64,000 nt of DNA from Diaporthe sp. PMI_573 (taxonomy: Eukaryota; Ascomycota; Sordariomycetes; Diaporthales; Diaporthaceae). Where the stretch lies: contig JAJTUP010000006.1 in NCBI GenBank assembly GCA_021399435.1, positions 186,001 through 250,000 on the forward strand, read 5' to 3'. Under the pieces are notes generated by a model, which saw only the letters and a program-made list of their open reading frames with translations, was not told the origin of the DNA and searched no databases. Positions 44,343 through 57,352 of the stretch are shown in pieces. Both the position numbers and the translations under genes were made by a program. How positions within the stretch are numbered: the first letter of the stretch is position 1; every line of letters starts with the position of its first letter.

Positions 44343-45076
44343 TGTTCAGAAGACTCAAGACAGTCTTTCAGTGTGTATGCCTGCCTGCCTGCCCCTCTCA
44401 TTTGAAAGCAGGATGTATATTGAGAGTGACGGGTTGATGAGAGACTGGCCGTACCACCAGCCACAATCGAGAGGACAGGAAACTAGCCTAGACAGCCTCC
44501 AATCGGGAAGCACCGCCACAGCAAGGAAGACTGAATCACATGCGAATTTCCAGGGAGGTCCCCCACGGGTGGGCTCCCCAATCGCGGCAAAAGCTGGGGT
44601 ACTGGCAGGCGTCACTGACCTCGCTGACCGAGGAACTGACGGACCGACCTCCAAGTACCTACACTAGAATTTGGGGTTCCAATAGCTGCTTCCCTTGCCA
44701 TGGTCTGCTGCGAGGCAAGACAGTGACTTCGTCTCCCGATGGACACGACTCTTCACCTCTACCGCCTGCCAACCACGATACTGTGGGAACATTACTCCCA
44801 ACCTGGCTGAATCTTGGTTGACGATAGTTGAATGCATTGTACTTCTATAAATTACATCCAACCTCGGCCCTCAATGCCATCAACCACAACGCCGTAACTA
44901 TTGTCGCATAACACTGGCCTTTGAGACTTGATATTCTCGAACCGCCTCGAGTGCTCTGCCGCCAGCCTCTGAGGCTCCTTACCTCTCTTGCCCCGCGCTC
45001 CGTCCACGCACCCTTCACAACTATTGTACGAATTCAGAAGAAAAGCGGTCGACCCCTCAGGGCCGCAAAGCCCAAC
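44343..45076. promoter_or_regulatory. Divergent promoter region of the membrane-protein and ABC-transporter genes
   Basis: 734 bp between start codons at 44342 (minus) and 45077 (plus). Contains short CCTG repeats near 44380. A plus-strand in-frame extension from about 44921 has no ATG context better than 45077, so the later start was kept. Confidence 0.5.
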
Positions 45077-47460
45077 ATGGCCTCCCAGTCGAAGCTCCTC
45101 CTCTCCCACGTCTCGACCCCGGGCCAGCGCGAGCGCACCATCCGCTCCATCATCTCCCACCTGACCGACCTCTACCTCCAAAACCGGACCCGCATCTCCC
45201 GTGCTGTCTACCTGACCCTCTTCGTCGCCCTCATCAACCGCGTCCGCAACGCCATCGCCGAGCAAAAGGCCGCCTCCGCCCGCGACGCCGCAAAGCGCGC
45301 AGAGCGCAGCGGCACCACCGGCCGCGTCGACGACGCCGCCGCCGACGGGGATGGCGCAAACAAGAAGAGGCGCAAGGTCGAGCTCGACCGCGAGTTCTTC
45401 CGCTCGCTGCTGCGCCTGATGCGCATCGTCGTGCCCGGCTGGCGCAGCAAGGAGACCCGCCTGCTCATCAGCCACAGCTTCTTCCTCGTCGTCCGCACCC
45501 TCATCAGCCTCAAGGTCGCCGCCATGGACGGCGCCATCGTCAAGGCCCTGGTCAAGGGGAACGGGAAGGAGTTCCTGATGAGGATCGTCTGGTGGATGCT
45601 GATCGCTGTGCCGGCTACGTTTACAAATTCCATGGTAGGTTCCAGCTTGTGACTTCGGAGATTGAAAATAACAGGGTCGGGAATTGTGGCTGACGGTGTC
45701 TCGAAACACAGCTGTCGTGGCACCAGGCGGAGCTGTCGCTCAAGTACAGGACGAGACTGACCCAGCACATCCACGACAAGTACCTGTCGAAACTCACCTT
45801 CTACGGTATATCGGCGCTGGACGACAGGATAAAGAACCCGGACCAACTCATAGCTGTGGATGTTGCAAAGTTCTCAAATAGCCTGGCAGAGCTGTACAGC
45901 AACCTGGCCAAGCCAATACTGGACATGGTAAGCTCATTTTCGAATCGCTGCGCAGTTGCAGCTGCTGACGACTTATGCGCCACAGACGATATATACCTGG
46001 TCGCTGTCAAGCAGCGTAGGCGGGGAAGGGGTAATGTTCATGTCATTACTGGTTCAGTTGTCGGCCAACATGATGAGGGCCCTGACGCCTCCCTTTGGAA
46101 AATACGTCGCCGACGAGGCGAGGCTGGAGGGCGAGTTTCGATTCCAACACTCGAGATTAATAGACCACAGCGAGGAAGTCGCCCTGTACGCGGGCCATGA
46201 CGTCGAAAAAGATACCCTCGACAAGGGATATTTCACACTCATCAAGCACGTCAACTACATTCTGAGGCGGCGGTTCTACCACGGGTTCATGGAAGACTTT
46301 GTCATCAAATATTTCTGGGGCGCGCTGGGCCTGGTCCTGTGCAGTGTACCAGTGTTTGTCAAAATACCGGGCTCGGTAACGCAGAACATGGGTGACAGGA
46401 CCGAGACGTTCGTGACGAACCGAAGGATGCTGCTGTCTGCCTCTGACGCCTTCGGGCGGATCATGTTCTCGTACAGGGAGATCATGGAGCTCGCAGGCTA
46501 CACCTCGCGGGTGGCCTCGCTGTTGGAGGTCATGGATGACATCCAGGCCGGTCACTTCGAGAAGAAGCTGGTTTCCAGCGCGGGTACCGAGGACAACGAG
46601 GCCGTGCTCAAGGGACGAGGAAAGGTCGTGGAGAGCAAGGAGATCCAATTTATTGACGTGTAAGTTTTATTCCCTCGAGCCGACCCTGACTGCCGTCCAC
46701 CCAAGATTGAGGACTGACATTCATACCGAACAGACCCATAATCTCTCCCAACGGCGATGTCCTCGTCAAGGCCCTGTCCTTCTCCCTGAAACAGGGCGAC
46801 CACCTGCTGGTCGTCGGCCCCAACGGCTGCGGCAAGTCCTCGCTCTTCCGGATCCTGGGTGGCCTGTGGCCCGTCTACGGCGGGACAGTGTACAAGCCCC
46901 CCTTCTCGGACATCTTCTACATCCCGCAGCGGCCATACCTCTCCCGCGGTTCCCTGCGCCAGCAGATCACGTACCCGGACGGCCTACGCACGATGCGCGC
47001 CAAGGGCATAACCGACAATGACCTGCACGGCATCCTGAAGCTCCTCAGCCTCGAGAGCCTGGTGACACTGTACCCTGAGGGCTGGGACGCCGAGGCCGAG
47101 TGGCGCGACGTGCTCTCCGGAGGGCTCCAGCAGCGCGTCGCCATGGCTCGGCTCTTTTACCACAAACCGCGCTACGCCATCCTGGACGAGTGCACGTCCT
47201 CCGTGACGCTCGAGACGGAGAAGGTCATGTATGACAACGCGAAGGCTTTGGGGATCACGCTCATGACCGTCAGCCACCGCCGCTCGCTGTGGAAGTACCA
47301 CAGCCACATCCTGCAGTTCGACGGGCAGGGCAACTTTGTCTTCACGCGCCTCGACGCGGACCGCCGCATGAGGCTCGAGGACGAACGGGAGGACCTCGAG
47401 GTCCTGCTTAGGCAGGTCCCTGAGCTGGAGAGGCGCGTGGCTGAGCTTACGTCCCTTTGA
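45077..47460 (+). CDS. Peroxisomal long-chain acyl-CoA ABC half-transporter (ABCD family, Pxa2-like)
   Basis: Model: join(45077..45634, 45712..45927, 45986..46659, 46734..47460), 724 residues, all phases consistent. It has the ABCD layout: basic N-terminus, a membrane domain to about residue 430 with the loop motif [10 protein letters not shown], then one nucleotide-binding domain. Walker A is GPNGCGKSS (511-519), the signature is [13 protein letters not shown] and Walker B is [11 protein letters not shown], with the switch His in [12 protein letters not shown]. Half-transporters of this family pair (Pxa1/Pxa2 in yeast, ALDP in animals) to import very-long/long-chain acyl-CoA into peroxisomes for beta-oxidation. 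The protein has the shorter Pxa2-type length. The partner Pxa1 is not in this window. Repeat copy C lies 153 bp downstream in the same orientation. Confidence 0.93.
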
Positions 47461-47613
47461 GGGGTGGTGTGTGTTTCTGGTAGACGGCGTGCATGTTTAC
47501 ATTCTGGGATTTGTGGTTTATATAAGAGTGCATGTACACACTGTTGAGCATATAAACCATAGGTGGTTGGCTTTTGCTGTCTCGGTCTCTCTTTCGCCTT
47601 CATATAGAAGCAC
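47461..47613. terminator. 3' flank of the ABC-transporter gene
   Basis: This 153-bp stretch separates the ABC-transporter stop codon from repeat copy C. It is AT-rich with ATATAA-like motifs (about 47518-47523) that could serve as a polyadenylation signal. Confidence 0.35.
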
Positions 47614-47936
47614 ATCACATATATTATTACGGTAACACAGCCATACTTCAAGAAATACACAACCGTCATTGTGGAGCCTCTGTGGCTTGTTGACGTTATA
47701 GGAAATTGTTCTACATAAGGCTTTCCTAAGGAAGGCTACTCTATAGGAGGTTATCCTGTGAGATAATCTTCAATAAGAGGTTGTCCTACTGGAGGCTGCC
47801 CTACAGGAGGCTGTACTGTGGAAGATTGTCCTATGGTAGGCTGTTCTAAAAGAGGTGAACCTATAGGAGGTTACTTCACAAGAGGTTGGAGGATAGATGC
47901 TGTGGCCGCGAAGCGGACACCCGAGCAAAACTTGTC
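47614..47936 (+). repeat. Dispersed 15-bp-unit element, copy C
   Basis: Begins ATCACATATATTATTACGG and continues with the block GGAGCCTCTGTGGCTTG (about 47672-47688). A degenerate array follows, with units such as TAGGAGGTTATCCTG, AGAGGTTGTCCTACT and GGAGGCTGCCCTACA (about 47700-47890). It ends with the 3' block GCTGTGGCCGCGAAGCGGAC and ACCCGAGCAAAACTTGT (47899-47936). Orientation equals that of the upstream ABC-transporter gene; the next gene (nuc-2) converges from 620 bp away. Confidence 0.88.
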
Positions 47937-48555
47937 GGATGATAATAAACAATGCAAATTCTTACACCGCTGCCGTCTCATCGTCGTCCTCACTGACCAA
48001 GTGGCTACGTGAAGTCAAGTCAATCGAAACCAGCCTGCCACCTGAATCGAGACTCAAAACCATCAACCAATGGCGACCATTGTGCTACACAATTTCAAAG
48101 ACACATTTCAAATTAGGAACGTAGTCAAGTCTTATAGGCAGTAGATCAATCAAGTAAGACACAAGAACCATTTCATTCATTCATGAAGTTTCTACCACGC
48201 CTTGCGAGGGTTTGTACGCCCCATGACTTTTCACAGTATTCGGGCCAGTCCACTCAGGGGACAAACACTTCGCGTGCATCCCCTTCCTACTGGCCCTCGC
48301 TGTGCATATGCCTTCTCGCTCTCAATGCCATCAAAATGCCTATTCGCTGGGTCCTGTTTCACCACCCCAGCCGCCGGACCCCATCCTTCCTTCCTCAAAA
48401 AGGGGTTGGGCATGTCCATGAATCTGCTGTCGTATCTATGCACTTTTCACCGGGCTGGCTTGCACGTCAGCCGGCCTCACGTGCTCGCTCCAGTTTTTTT
48501 TTATGATCTATGATCGTTATCATCATCTCACACACTCTTATGCCCCCCCCCTCCT
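47937..48555. other. Gap between repeat copy C and nuc-2
   Basis: About 620 bp with no gene; should include the nuc-2 3' UTR near its right end. A run of C (about 48543-48551) sits just past the nuc-2 stop. Confidence 0.45.
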
Positions 48556-51500
48556 CTAATTCGCAACCTTCACGCCCCCACCCAGCGGCTGCGCGTCGAT
48601 CACCACGGCGGTGTCGTCCTCGACCACCGAGCCCGGCAGCTGGTTCTCGGACTCGGTCAGACCCTGGCGGATGGCGAGCACGCTGTCGACGATGACTGCG
48701 TCTATGCCCTCCTTTACTTGGCGCTGCAGTTTTGTTTTGGTCAGCTTCTCTGAGAGGTAATGCCGTGAGGGTGGGGGAAGGGGGTGGGAATGAAGAATTG
48801 CATACCTGTACCAAGCGTGGATCATTGTTTTCCACACCATAACTGACACACACCAGACCGTGCTGCTTGACGACCCTGACAAGCCGGGGGCTGTTGGTGA
48901 AGGGCCTGGACGCGCTCACAATGCCCAGAAGGTTCCACCTGCTCGCGAAGCGGATGGCCTCCTGCAAAGAGGAGGCCCTCACGTCGCCAACGGGAGCGTC
49001 CCCGGCGTCGGTGAGGAACATGATGGGGAAGTTGGGTTGTTTGTAGCTAAGGCAAAGGCAGATGTCCGGGTTGAAGCTGGAGAAGATGATGTGCCTGTCC
49101 TTGGCGAGGTCGTACACCTTGGCCAGGACCGTGTCGCAGAAGCTGTTGAGCTCCACCGCGTACGCGTCCATCTCGTGCTCCTCGCTCTCGTGCAGCATCG
49201 GGTACTTCATCTCGATGTTGAAGCCCACGCCCGAGGGGAGATCACGGAACAAGTCCTCGAGCGTCGCGAATGGCGCCTGGATGAAGTTGCCCCGCGAGTT
49301 ACCCTTGTATCCCTTCTCCTTGAAGTCCCGCGTGTGCTTCATGCGCTCGTCCGCGACTGGCACATCGCCCACGCCGTAGCCCACCGACATGGACCGCTGC
49401 TTCCGCCCTGGTAGCTCATTGTTTTCGCGCATGTTCCGCAGCTGCTGGTTGAACATATCCTTGCCGTTCAGGCGGCGCGCGTCCGGGTTGATGTGCAGGA
49501 ATTGCTCCAGGGTGAGCGTGTGCACTGGGGCGTCGATGCCCGTCTCGCTGACGAGGAAGTCGTGGTAGATGACAGGGACGTGGTCCTTGGTCAGCTGCAC
49601 GTCGAACTCAACGTAGTTGGCCCCCAGGTTGGCGGCTGCGATGAACGACTCCACGGTGTTCTCGCCGAGCTGCAGGGACTTGTTGGACGTGTTGTTTTTG
49701 CCCAGGCCGCGATGTCCGATGACCATGGTGGAAGCCAGCTTTTTCCAGTATGTCTGCTCCGAGGTAACCTCCATATTCGGGTGTGAGAAAGGCGTGACGA
49801 CCAAAAAGTTGAAATTGACGGTTCCGATCACCTCCAGGGTGCTCGACGACATGACTGGCACACAAACGTCACCCTGGAGGTTCATGCGCTTGGATCCAAC
49901 AGAAGGCCGGATGCTGGATAACAGTGCCACAGCTCTGCCAATCTTGTTCTTCTCGTTGCCAGAGTAGGTTGGCACAATGTCGAACAGCAGCTTGACTTTG
50001 CTGGCGTCCTTTGTGGTAAAAACAATGGGCTCCGTAGAGATGTTCTCATGTACGGGTAAATCGACAATGGTAGGCTCACCCAGGGCGCCGCTGGCGGACA
50101 CTACGACTGACAGTGCAGTATCGAGCTGCGTGGTGTGAGCCTCGTTGAGCGGCACGCGATCCAGCTTGACAGCGTCCACGTCCCGTCTCATGTCCATAGA
50201 GCCAAGACTGACCAGGACGAGGCTCTCGTCTTTGAGGTAACGATGTCCAAAGGTCTTAACCGGGTCAGCGACACGCGCAGTTACCTTGGAACGACGGTCC
50301 TCAAGAGACTCCACTTTCGGAGGCGAGCCACCGTTGGTACTTGACTGCCCATCGCCGTTGGTTAGAGCAGCGAGAGCAGCGTCGTTCACACGGCTGTTCT
50401 CCTTGAGCAGATCAGCAAGAGCGAGGTGCCCTCTCAGGGCGGCGTGTTCTCTGGCTGTCCACCCGGAAGAATCAATCTTGTCGACATCAGCTCCGGCTTC
50501 GATTAGTAGCTTGGCGACAGACAGGTGTCCATCCACTGCTGCAATGTGAAGTGGCGTCCAGTTGAAATTCTTCTCCACAAGTTCCAAATCGGCCTTCTGC
50601 TCTTCAGTGCCCTCCATCAAAACACGAGCACATTCGTCGTGGCCGAATCTAGCGGCGATGTGGAGAGCCGTTTCTCCCGAGCTATCCTGCCAGTTGATAT
50701 CGACGCCGGCCTCGACAAGGAGTTTAACAATGGTCTTGAAGTTTGATTTTGTGGCAATAGCCAGGACAGCGCTGGACTTGGAGATGCCTCGTCTCCTGGC
50801 CACCTTGTCTTCGCTAGCCCCCTGCCAGTTTTCACCCTGGAGGAGAGCCTGAATCGTAAAAGGGTGACCACCAATGACAGCGAGGTGGAGTGGCGCGTTA
50901 CCCTCCTTGTCTTGCCAGTCCTCAGCATCGATGCCGTCTTCGACGTTGAACTGTCCCCATTCCTGCATCTTGGCCATGATGATCTGGCAGACCACCACGA
51001 ACCCGAACTGGGCTGCATAATGAAGAGGTAGGCGGCCAAAAGAGTCTCTGGTGCTTAGGGCCGGCCGCTGATCCTCACTGAGCCTGTCCAGGAGAAAGAT
51101 GAGTACCTGGACAGCCTCATCGTTCTTGTCTAGGAGACTCGTCTCCTTGACGTGGCGAGAGTCTGGAGATGCCGAAGGTGAAGCTGCTGGGGTGATGTAC
51201 TGGGAAGCGTAATGGTTGCCGGCAGGGAAGGGGTAGGCCGGAGAATCGGACTCTCTCGCGTTGGCGGACTTTGTCCGACCAATGTGGATGACCAACCGGT
51301 GGATACAGTTTCGCTCGTTGATGTCATCTGCCTCGTCCAGAGTCTTAAGATTTGAGAGGAGGAACTCGATGGAATCCTTCGATCGCGCAGAAATCGATCT
51401 CTGCAGGAGGTTGTGTAGCAAGCCTTGGGCCGGTTGTTCCGATAAAACCAGGTTGGCACTTTTCAGATGGCTCTTCAAAGCCTCCACATTGTTGTCCCGG

Positions 51501-52293
51501 ATGGCCTGGTCCATTTGGTCCAAGAGGGAGGAAGGGACGGTAAGCATGCCCTTGGCAGAGGCTCGCCCGAGAGACCTGATGGATCTCTCCGAGCGGTTGT
51601 CCTCGACGTTCTGGGCATCACCGACCGCGGACATCCACTTGTTGATGTCGTTCAGGAGCCGCGCAAGGGTGTTATCCTTTGCAAAAGCCTTTGGGTCGAC
51701 CTTTGTGGCGATGTAGCGGTGCTGGGTGGCCGAGTTGGGGACCTTCTTGTCGAGCTTCTTTGTGATCTTGACGAAACCACGCCTATTGATCTCGCCGAAC
51801 CACTGCAGCTTCCTGAACTGGGAGCGCAGCTCGAGGAGAGCGCCCATCAGCTCCTCGGTCTCATCCACGTCCAGGTCGGATACGTCGGACATCTGGCCAT
51901 AGCGGTCATGAAGGAGCTTCAGCCGCCGGCAGGCGTCTGCGAACTTCCTGTTGTAGAAGTAGTCGACATCCTCCAGGTTCCGGTCCAGGGCGAAGAAGAA
52001 TTCTGTTTCCGACTGGTTAGGCGACTGGGCTTAGCCCACCAGGGAGGGAGTTGAGCGGTCCAAATGTTTACCTGCAAGATCCACCTTTTCGCCACTCTGA
52101 GAGGCTCTGGCGTCCGCCTTGATGAGCTTCTTCAGGCCTTTGTAGTCGATGTAACTAGATGCCCACTCGGGCACCTGATTACGTGGCAAGCTGTAAACGG
52201 TGTCAGTCTTGTTTCCGAGTGTGTGGCGTCAGGGGGCTGCATGGGGCATGTCACAGCATTGCATTGCATGGCGTACTTCTTCCCGAACTTCAT
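48556..52293 (-). CDS. nuc-2: Phosphate-signalling protein NUC-2 (PHO81-type; SPX-ankyrin-GDPD)
   Basis: Model: complement of join(48556..48723, 48806..52002, 52072..52190, 52277..52293), 1,166 residues. The 17-nt first exon restores MKFGKNLPRNQVPEW, the conserved SPX start; the next junction gives KVDLAEFFFALDRN. The SPX domain (residues 1 to about 200; YIDYKGLKKLIKA, FVKITKKLDKK) senses inositol pyrophosphates. Ankyrin repeats follow (about 280-560; GRLPLHYAAQFGF, GETALHIAARFGH, NWTPLHIAAVDGH). The C-terminal GDPD domain keeps catalytic-type residues (GHRGLGKN with His 809, YVEFDVQL, VIYHDF). In Neurospora NUC-2, as in yeast Pho81, the protein restrains the PREG-PGOV cyclin kinase when phosphate is low. 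The alternative is the paralogous glycerophosphodiesterase Gde1, which has the same layout; intact GDPD residues leave this open. Confidence 0.88.
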
Positions 52294-54993
52294 GTTGGCG
52301 GACTGATCAAGGTCGAGTCGTGTGCCAATTAGGATATGCCGTGGAGGGTTGATTTGTGTGGTGGCGAGTCGAATGGCAGATACTTATATCCCAGTCTGGT
52401 GGCAGATTTTAATTGAGGGAAATTATGGGTCGAGGCGGCTGCTACTGACGTCGGGATATGTGCCAATTTGTTGCTGTAGTTGCCGACCGTCGACAGGCTG
52501 GCCGTGAAGCCTCGCGAGGCGCAAAATTCAGAGGGAGTCGAGAGTCTGCATTTTCATTGTGAGAAGGAGTCTCGGATTGAAATGGGTACTCAGGCAGTCA
52601 TGACCCTGCAGTAGTGTCGTCGTCGTCGTCCCAGCAGTTCTCAGTTCTCAGGAGGAGCAATCGATCAACCCAGTTGACGGTCGGTGTAGAGTGCTGCAAG
52701 AAATGAATGAATGAATGTCGTTTATGAGTACACACACACACACGTTGATTGATCTAACGGGAACCTTTGGACGAAGGATGTCCAAGGTTGGTTGGTAAGT
52801 TGGTAAGATGGGGTGGGAGGAGTGACGTCGAAGGGGTCTGAGAGCCTGGCCAATGGAAACGGATGAACAAAGACACGTTCCTCAGCAAACGCGACAGGCT
52901 GGTTGGTGCCTTTCTTCTTATTACCTGCTGCTGACTCTTGACAAGGGATGGCCTTTCTCGGGGACATGTGGCCAGAGTTTTACCTCTGTTCCACGTCGGT
53001 CGTCACGGGTTCTCCCCACGAGCGGCGAGCTGAGGTGAGGTGGAGAACAGGCAAGAGCGCAGCGTCCAAGGGATGCTCCACGAACCTGCGCTATTACCCG
53101 CTCACCTGGCTAGGAACACCCCTCCCGCATCCCCTCTTCTTTTCTGCATACCAAGTTGCGAACAGTGTCGGAATAGGGGCAAATATTCAGGGTCCAACTG
53201 CAAAGAGTTCCTCGTATTGTTGGCGCCGATGCCCACTGACAACTGGCTGGCCCTTTGGGTCCTGTGGACTTCGGGGCCGCAACAAAGCAGACATCAAAGG
53301 AGACATCAACGGCCCTCTGACACCGTCCGTCTGTGCGACTAGGCTGATGCCGGTGTAATCCAGGTGTACTGTACTCCGTAGTCTACGGGAGTGCCATCAC
53401 CTGCCCTACCACTGACTCGACTGACTCGCCTGACAGGACGAAGATGCCGACCCCCTGATGCCACAAGCAGGACCCTGAGCCCCAAGGCAGATCTACGGTT
53501 TTGCTTTTCCTTTTCCCATGTTCCTGCCTTAGCCTTACACAGCACTTCTCGGGTTCTCCTGGCCCACCCCACCCCGACCTGATACGCACACGCCGACACT
53601 ATCCCATTTGTGACATGTCATTGCCAACTCGACACCTCGAGATATAGCGCAGTCAGCTGGTGCAGGACAGAGTACACAAGCAATTGGACGCTTGCGATAA
53701 GCTTTAATTCCATTATCAAATAAAAGGGGCCTCTTTGAGTGGCTTTGTTCCCGGCTGTCGTCTGCTCCCCGGCCTTGGCGCCGCGTCGGCACATATGCAC
53801 GACGCCCGAAATACTTTCCCTTGCAGTGGTGCTAGCACTCCAAGCTGTGGGACTAGTTAATATGAGCAGCCTTGGTAATTGTGTCGTCATTTTCTCTCTG
53901 GGTATAACGCAACAATCAGTTTCATGTTGCCTTGTCTGAAGGCCTCCAGTTGAGAAGAACACTTCAGCTCCAAGGCCTCAAAGTCCTGGTTTGTGACCCT
54001 TTCGGACCCGAGAACCCCGGCGACTATAATTGTCCTGACTCAGCAATTGAGTCAGTGTAGCGGCGACGGAACAAGTGCCCATGTTCAAAAGTCTGGGGTC
54101 ACGGAACAGAGGCCAGGGTCTGAGCAGTCATACTGGAGGCAAGAGCATGGAGTCATTAAGGAAGGGCTGCTTCAACGAGAAACAAATGACAGGTTGATGG
54201 TGACGAGCCGCCATATTCCGTCCGATGGATGTTCTGTAGAAACAGGTGACGCCGCTCGCAGTGAAGTACAGGAAACAAGAGATGCATCCTGTGTTCCGTC
54301 AGCCTGAAATACAGTCTCGATCGAGTCTGACGAGAACCTCATCATCCATCAGGGCGGATGACCATGTCATAAAGTTTACTCACCGTTGTTTGCTGAACTC
54401 GGATGTGCAACGATTAGAATGTGTCACAGTGTCACTTCTCAGGCTGACCGACCGTTGAGGTTTTGTCACAAATCGTTACGCGATGAAGCTTATTTGGTCA
54501 CTGAGTTGTGCCAGCCGTAATGATTTAGATATACAGCCTTCGTAAGGCGTGGTGTGGGTGCGAAGCAGAATATCTCATGCGCGAACCGGGAGAAATCATG
54601 AACTTTTCATCTCGTACATATCTGTTTATTCGAGTGTTTGGACGACCTTGTGCGCTCAAACATCAGCAGTAAGCTACTCGTACAGCGTGAATGTACGACG
54701 TCTCAAGGCTGGTTGCAGCAAACACAGCCGAGCATAGTGGCTCGTAGCACAAACGAGTCCTATTAAGTAACATAACCCCCATGTTTGAATTTTTCATGGA
54801 TTTATACCAGTCCAAACAAGACAGCCAAGCTTGAGAGTTTTCTCTGACCTGTCAGTCGAGGGCAACCGCCGAAGAAGCCAGCAACCTCGCTGCTTTGCGA
54901 CTAATCCTAGAAGCTCATCCTCGCGAATTACTTCTCACACTTGACCCGAGACATCGTCACTAACAAGCTTCATTCAAGAAGTCGCAACCCAGC
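52294..54993. other. 2.7-kb intergenic region between divergent nuc-2 and AAA-ATPase genes
   Basis: It carries two promoters. A CA dinucleotide run lies at 52731-52743, next to AATG repeats, and a CGT run at about 52617-52631. No frame shows a recognisable domain; several short frames start at non-ATG codons. Confidence 0.5.
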
Positions 54994-57352
54994 ATGGACA
55001 CGAACAAGAACTCAGGCCCGACCTCGGGCCCACAGGGAGCCGTTGAGGAAGCGGGTGCGTCTCAACAAGACAAAATCCGCATTGGATCCGAGTGTGCAAC
55101 ACAAACACTTTACGAAGGCCCGAAGAAGTGTGCTTGTTGCATCAATTGGGTCGATAAATATCCTGATGACCTGCAGCCGCCAATTGATCGACAAGAGCAG
55201 ACGAAGCAGAAGGCTGTTGTCGTGCGCATGCGCAAAGACCACGAAGAGGGGACGACACTCAAGCTCGACTCTGTTGTGGTTCAGAATAGATCTTTGAAGG
55301 AGGCCCTCGCCAAGGTATTCGACGGGTATCAGGGCATCACACCCTCCTTGGATAAGCTGGTCTTCAGGACTCCCTTCTGGCCTTTCTACCACCGCTGGGT
55401 AATCTTCGAGGAGGTCCTCCAGCGCCAGAAGCTTGAAGACCCAGAGTCCGCGAGCTATACGCAGCTCTTGTACAATGTGCTAGACGACGAGCTCCGGGCT
55501 TCTAGAGCTGAGGTCGATAACGTCACATCTCAAGGCATGATTACTTATCCCTTGCTCTGGGCAATCTTCAAGCCAGGAACTCGCGTGATAGCAACACGTC
55601 ACGACCAACCCGGTCGCTTCTTCCTAGTCGACAGCTGTGCTTATCAAAGGGACCGTCTCGACGTCAATCTCAAGTTCGTCGACTGGGACGGGAATCACCC
55701 TGGCTATAACAGTACAAAGAGACACATCAATCACTTTGGGGGAACTCGGGGTATCAAAACGCTGGACTTAGTTCCCGTCAACTTCTATCCTTCAAGGCAG
55801 GAAGCGGAGCCAAAGGCCATTGCTCGTGGTCGGCGGTTCATGGAGCTTTGTGGATTCCACTACGTCTCGTACTCGGGGCCGTTCAAGCCTACTAGTCATG
55901 GACGCCTCGACGAGTATTTCCCGCGTCGGGTGAGTCCTGTCTGCCCAGATGAATTTAATGATATTATCACTGATTGAATGTCCCTGACTGACAGCTCGAC
56001 GGGCGCATTATCGTGGATGAGGCTGCATGTTTTGAAAAAGGTGGTAATCTGCGACCTGTCCTTGTCCCCCTTTCCCCCGAGTTTCTTGCGCCACACATAG
56101 AAATCGAGGACCGCAGACACATAGATCACTCTTATACGAACGACTTCGAGATGACGCCGGGAGGAATGCCTCCGAAAGGTGTCGCAATGGAGGAATGGTG
56201 GTACCAACGTCGGCTTGCAATCAAACAGCGGGAAATCGACGAACGGACCGCTCCCACACCGACAGCTGGTAAGCAACCACGTCGACTATCCCCTTATTGA
56301 CTCCACGTATCACCCATGCTCAATACTAACATTTGCGTGCTTCGACGAGTCAGGAATCCACTCGTTGGATCCTTTGCCCGAACTCACGGATGAGCAACTT
56401 CTACTGTGCAACTCGCACGTACATGGCTTCTCCCTGAATATCCATCAATGGGGCCATTTAGAGGTGGACAGCATTCACGATATCGTCTGGAACGACCAGG
56501 CGTTCTCGCACCTGATGCTCCCTGACGGCTACAAGGATCTCGTCCTATCGTTCGTGGAGGGCCAGAAGATGAGCATGTGCAGGTTTGACGACATTATCGA
56601 GGGCAAAGGCCTCGGGCTTAATGTGCTTCTGGTCGGCAACCCCGGAACGGGCAAGACGCTGACGGCCGAGGCGGTGGCTGACAAGGTCTGGAGGCCGCTA
56701 TATGTCTTCAGCGCGGGCGAGCTTTGTCAGCCGTGTGCAACGATAGATTATCGCCTGAAGAATGTCCTTGAACTGACGGAAAGGTGGGACGCCGTGCTTC
56801 TCTTTGACGAGTGTGATTTCTTTTTCCAGGAGCGTTCCAAGAGACACCTTGATCACAACGAAAGCGTTGCGGTCATCCTCCGGTAAGCAGATGCCCACCA
56901 GTCTAATCAGACACATAGATTGTACAGTCCTCCGAGACGCGTTTCATAATCTGGATTGCTGGGTCGTATCACATTCATCAAGTACTAAATATCAAGCCAG
57001 CGTCCTGGACTACTATCAAGGCGTCATCCTCATAACCTCCAGCTCTACGGAGAGTATCGACCGGGCCTTTGAGAGCAGGATTCACCTCACCCTGAGGTAC
57101 CCGGACCTCCAGGCTTCTACGAGAGAGCACATATGGCGGCACTTCGTGGCACAGCTGGCGGAAACCAACATACCGGACGAGGTATATTCAATCCTTGCGA
57201 AGGTGCCTGTCAATGGCAGGCAGATCAGGAATGCTGTCAAGAGTGCTACGCTGTTGGCGGCGCAGCAGGACGCCCACGTCGGGGTTGAGCAGATCCGGAC
57301 GGTGTTGAGGGCAATAGGGCAAGCAGTGGGTGAAGAGTTTAGTCCAGAATAA
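54994..57352 (+). CDS. AAA+ ATPase of the filamentous-fungal family with a large N-terminal domain
   Basis: Model: join(54994..55929, 55995..56268, 56354..56882, 57001..57352), 696 residues; phases agree at all three junctions. The first 400 residues form the fungal-specific N-terminal region (LVFRTPFWPFYHRWVIFEEV, then LLWAIFKPGTRV), resembling the DUF7025-type domain from memory. The AAA module follows: Walker A GNPGTGKT (498-505), Walker B AVLLFDECDFFF (Asp 555, Glu 556) and an arginine-finger-like AFESRIHLTL. The sensor-1 position reads ILITSSSTESID, where relatives normally have Asn after TT/TS, so hydrolysis coupling may be altered. Family members are BCS1- or protease-like ATPases without known substrates. 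Codon use is less C-ending than in neighbours, suggesting low expression or recent gain. Repeat copy D lies 598 bp downstream. Confidence 0.85.
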
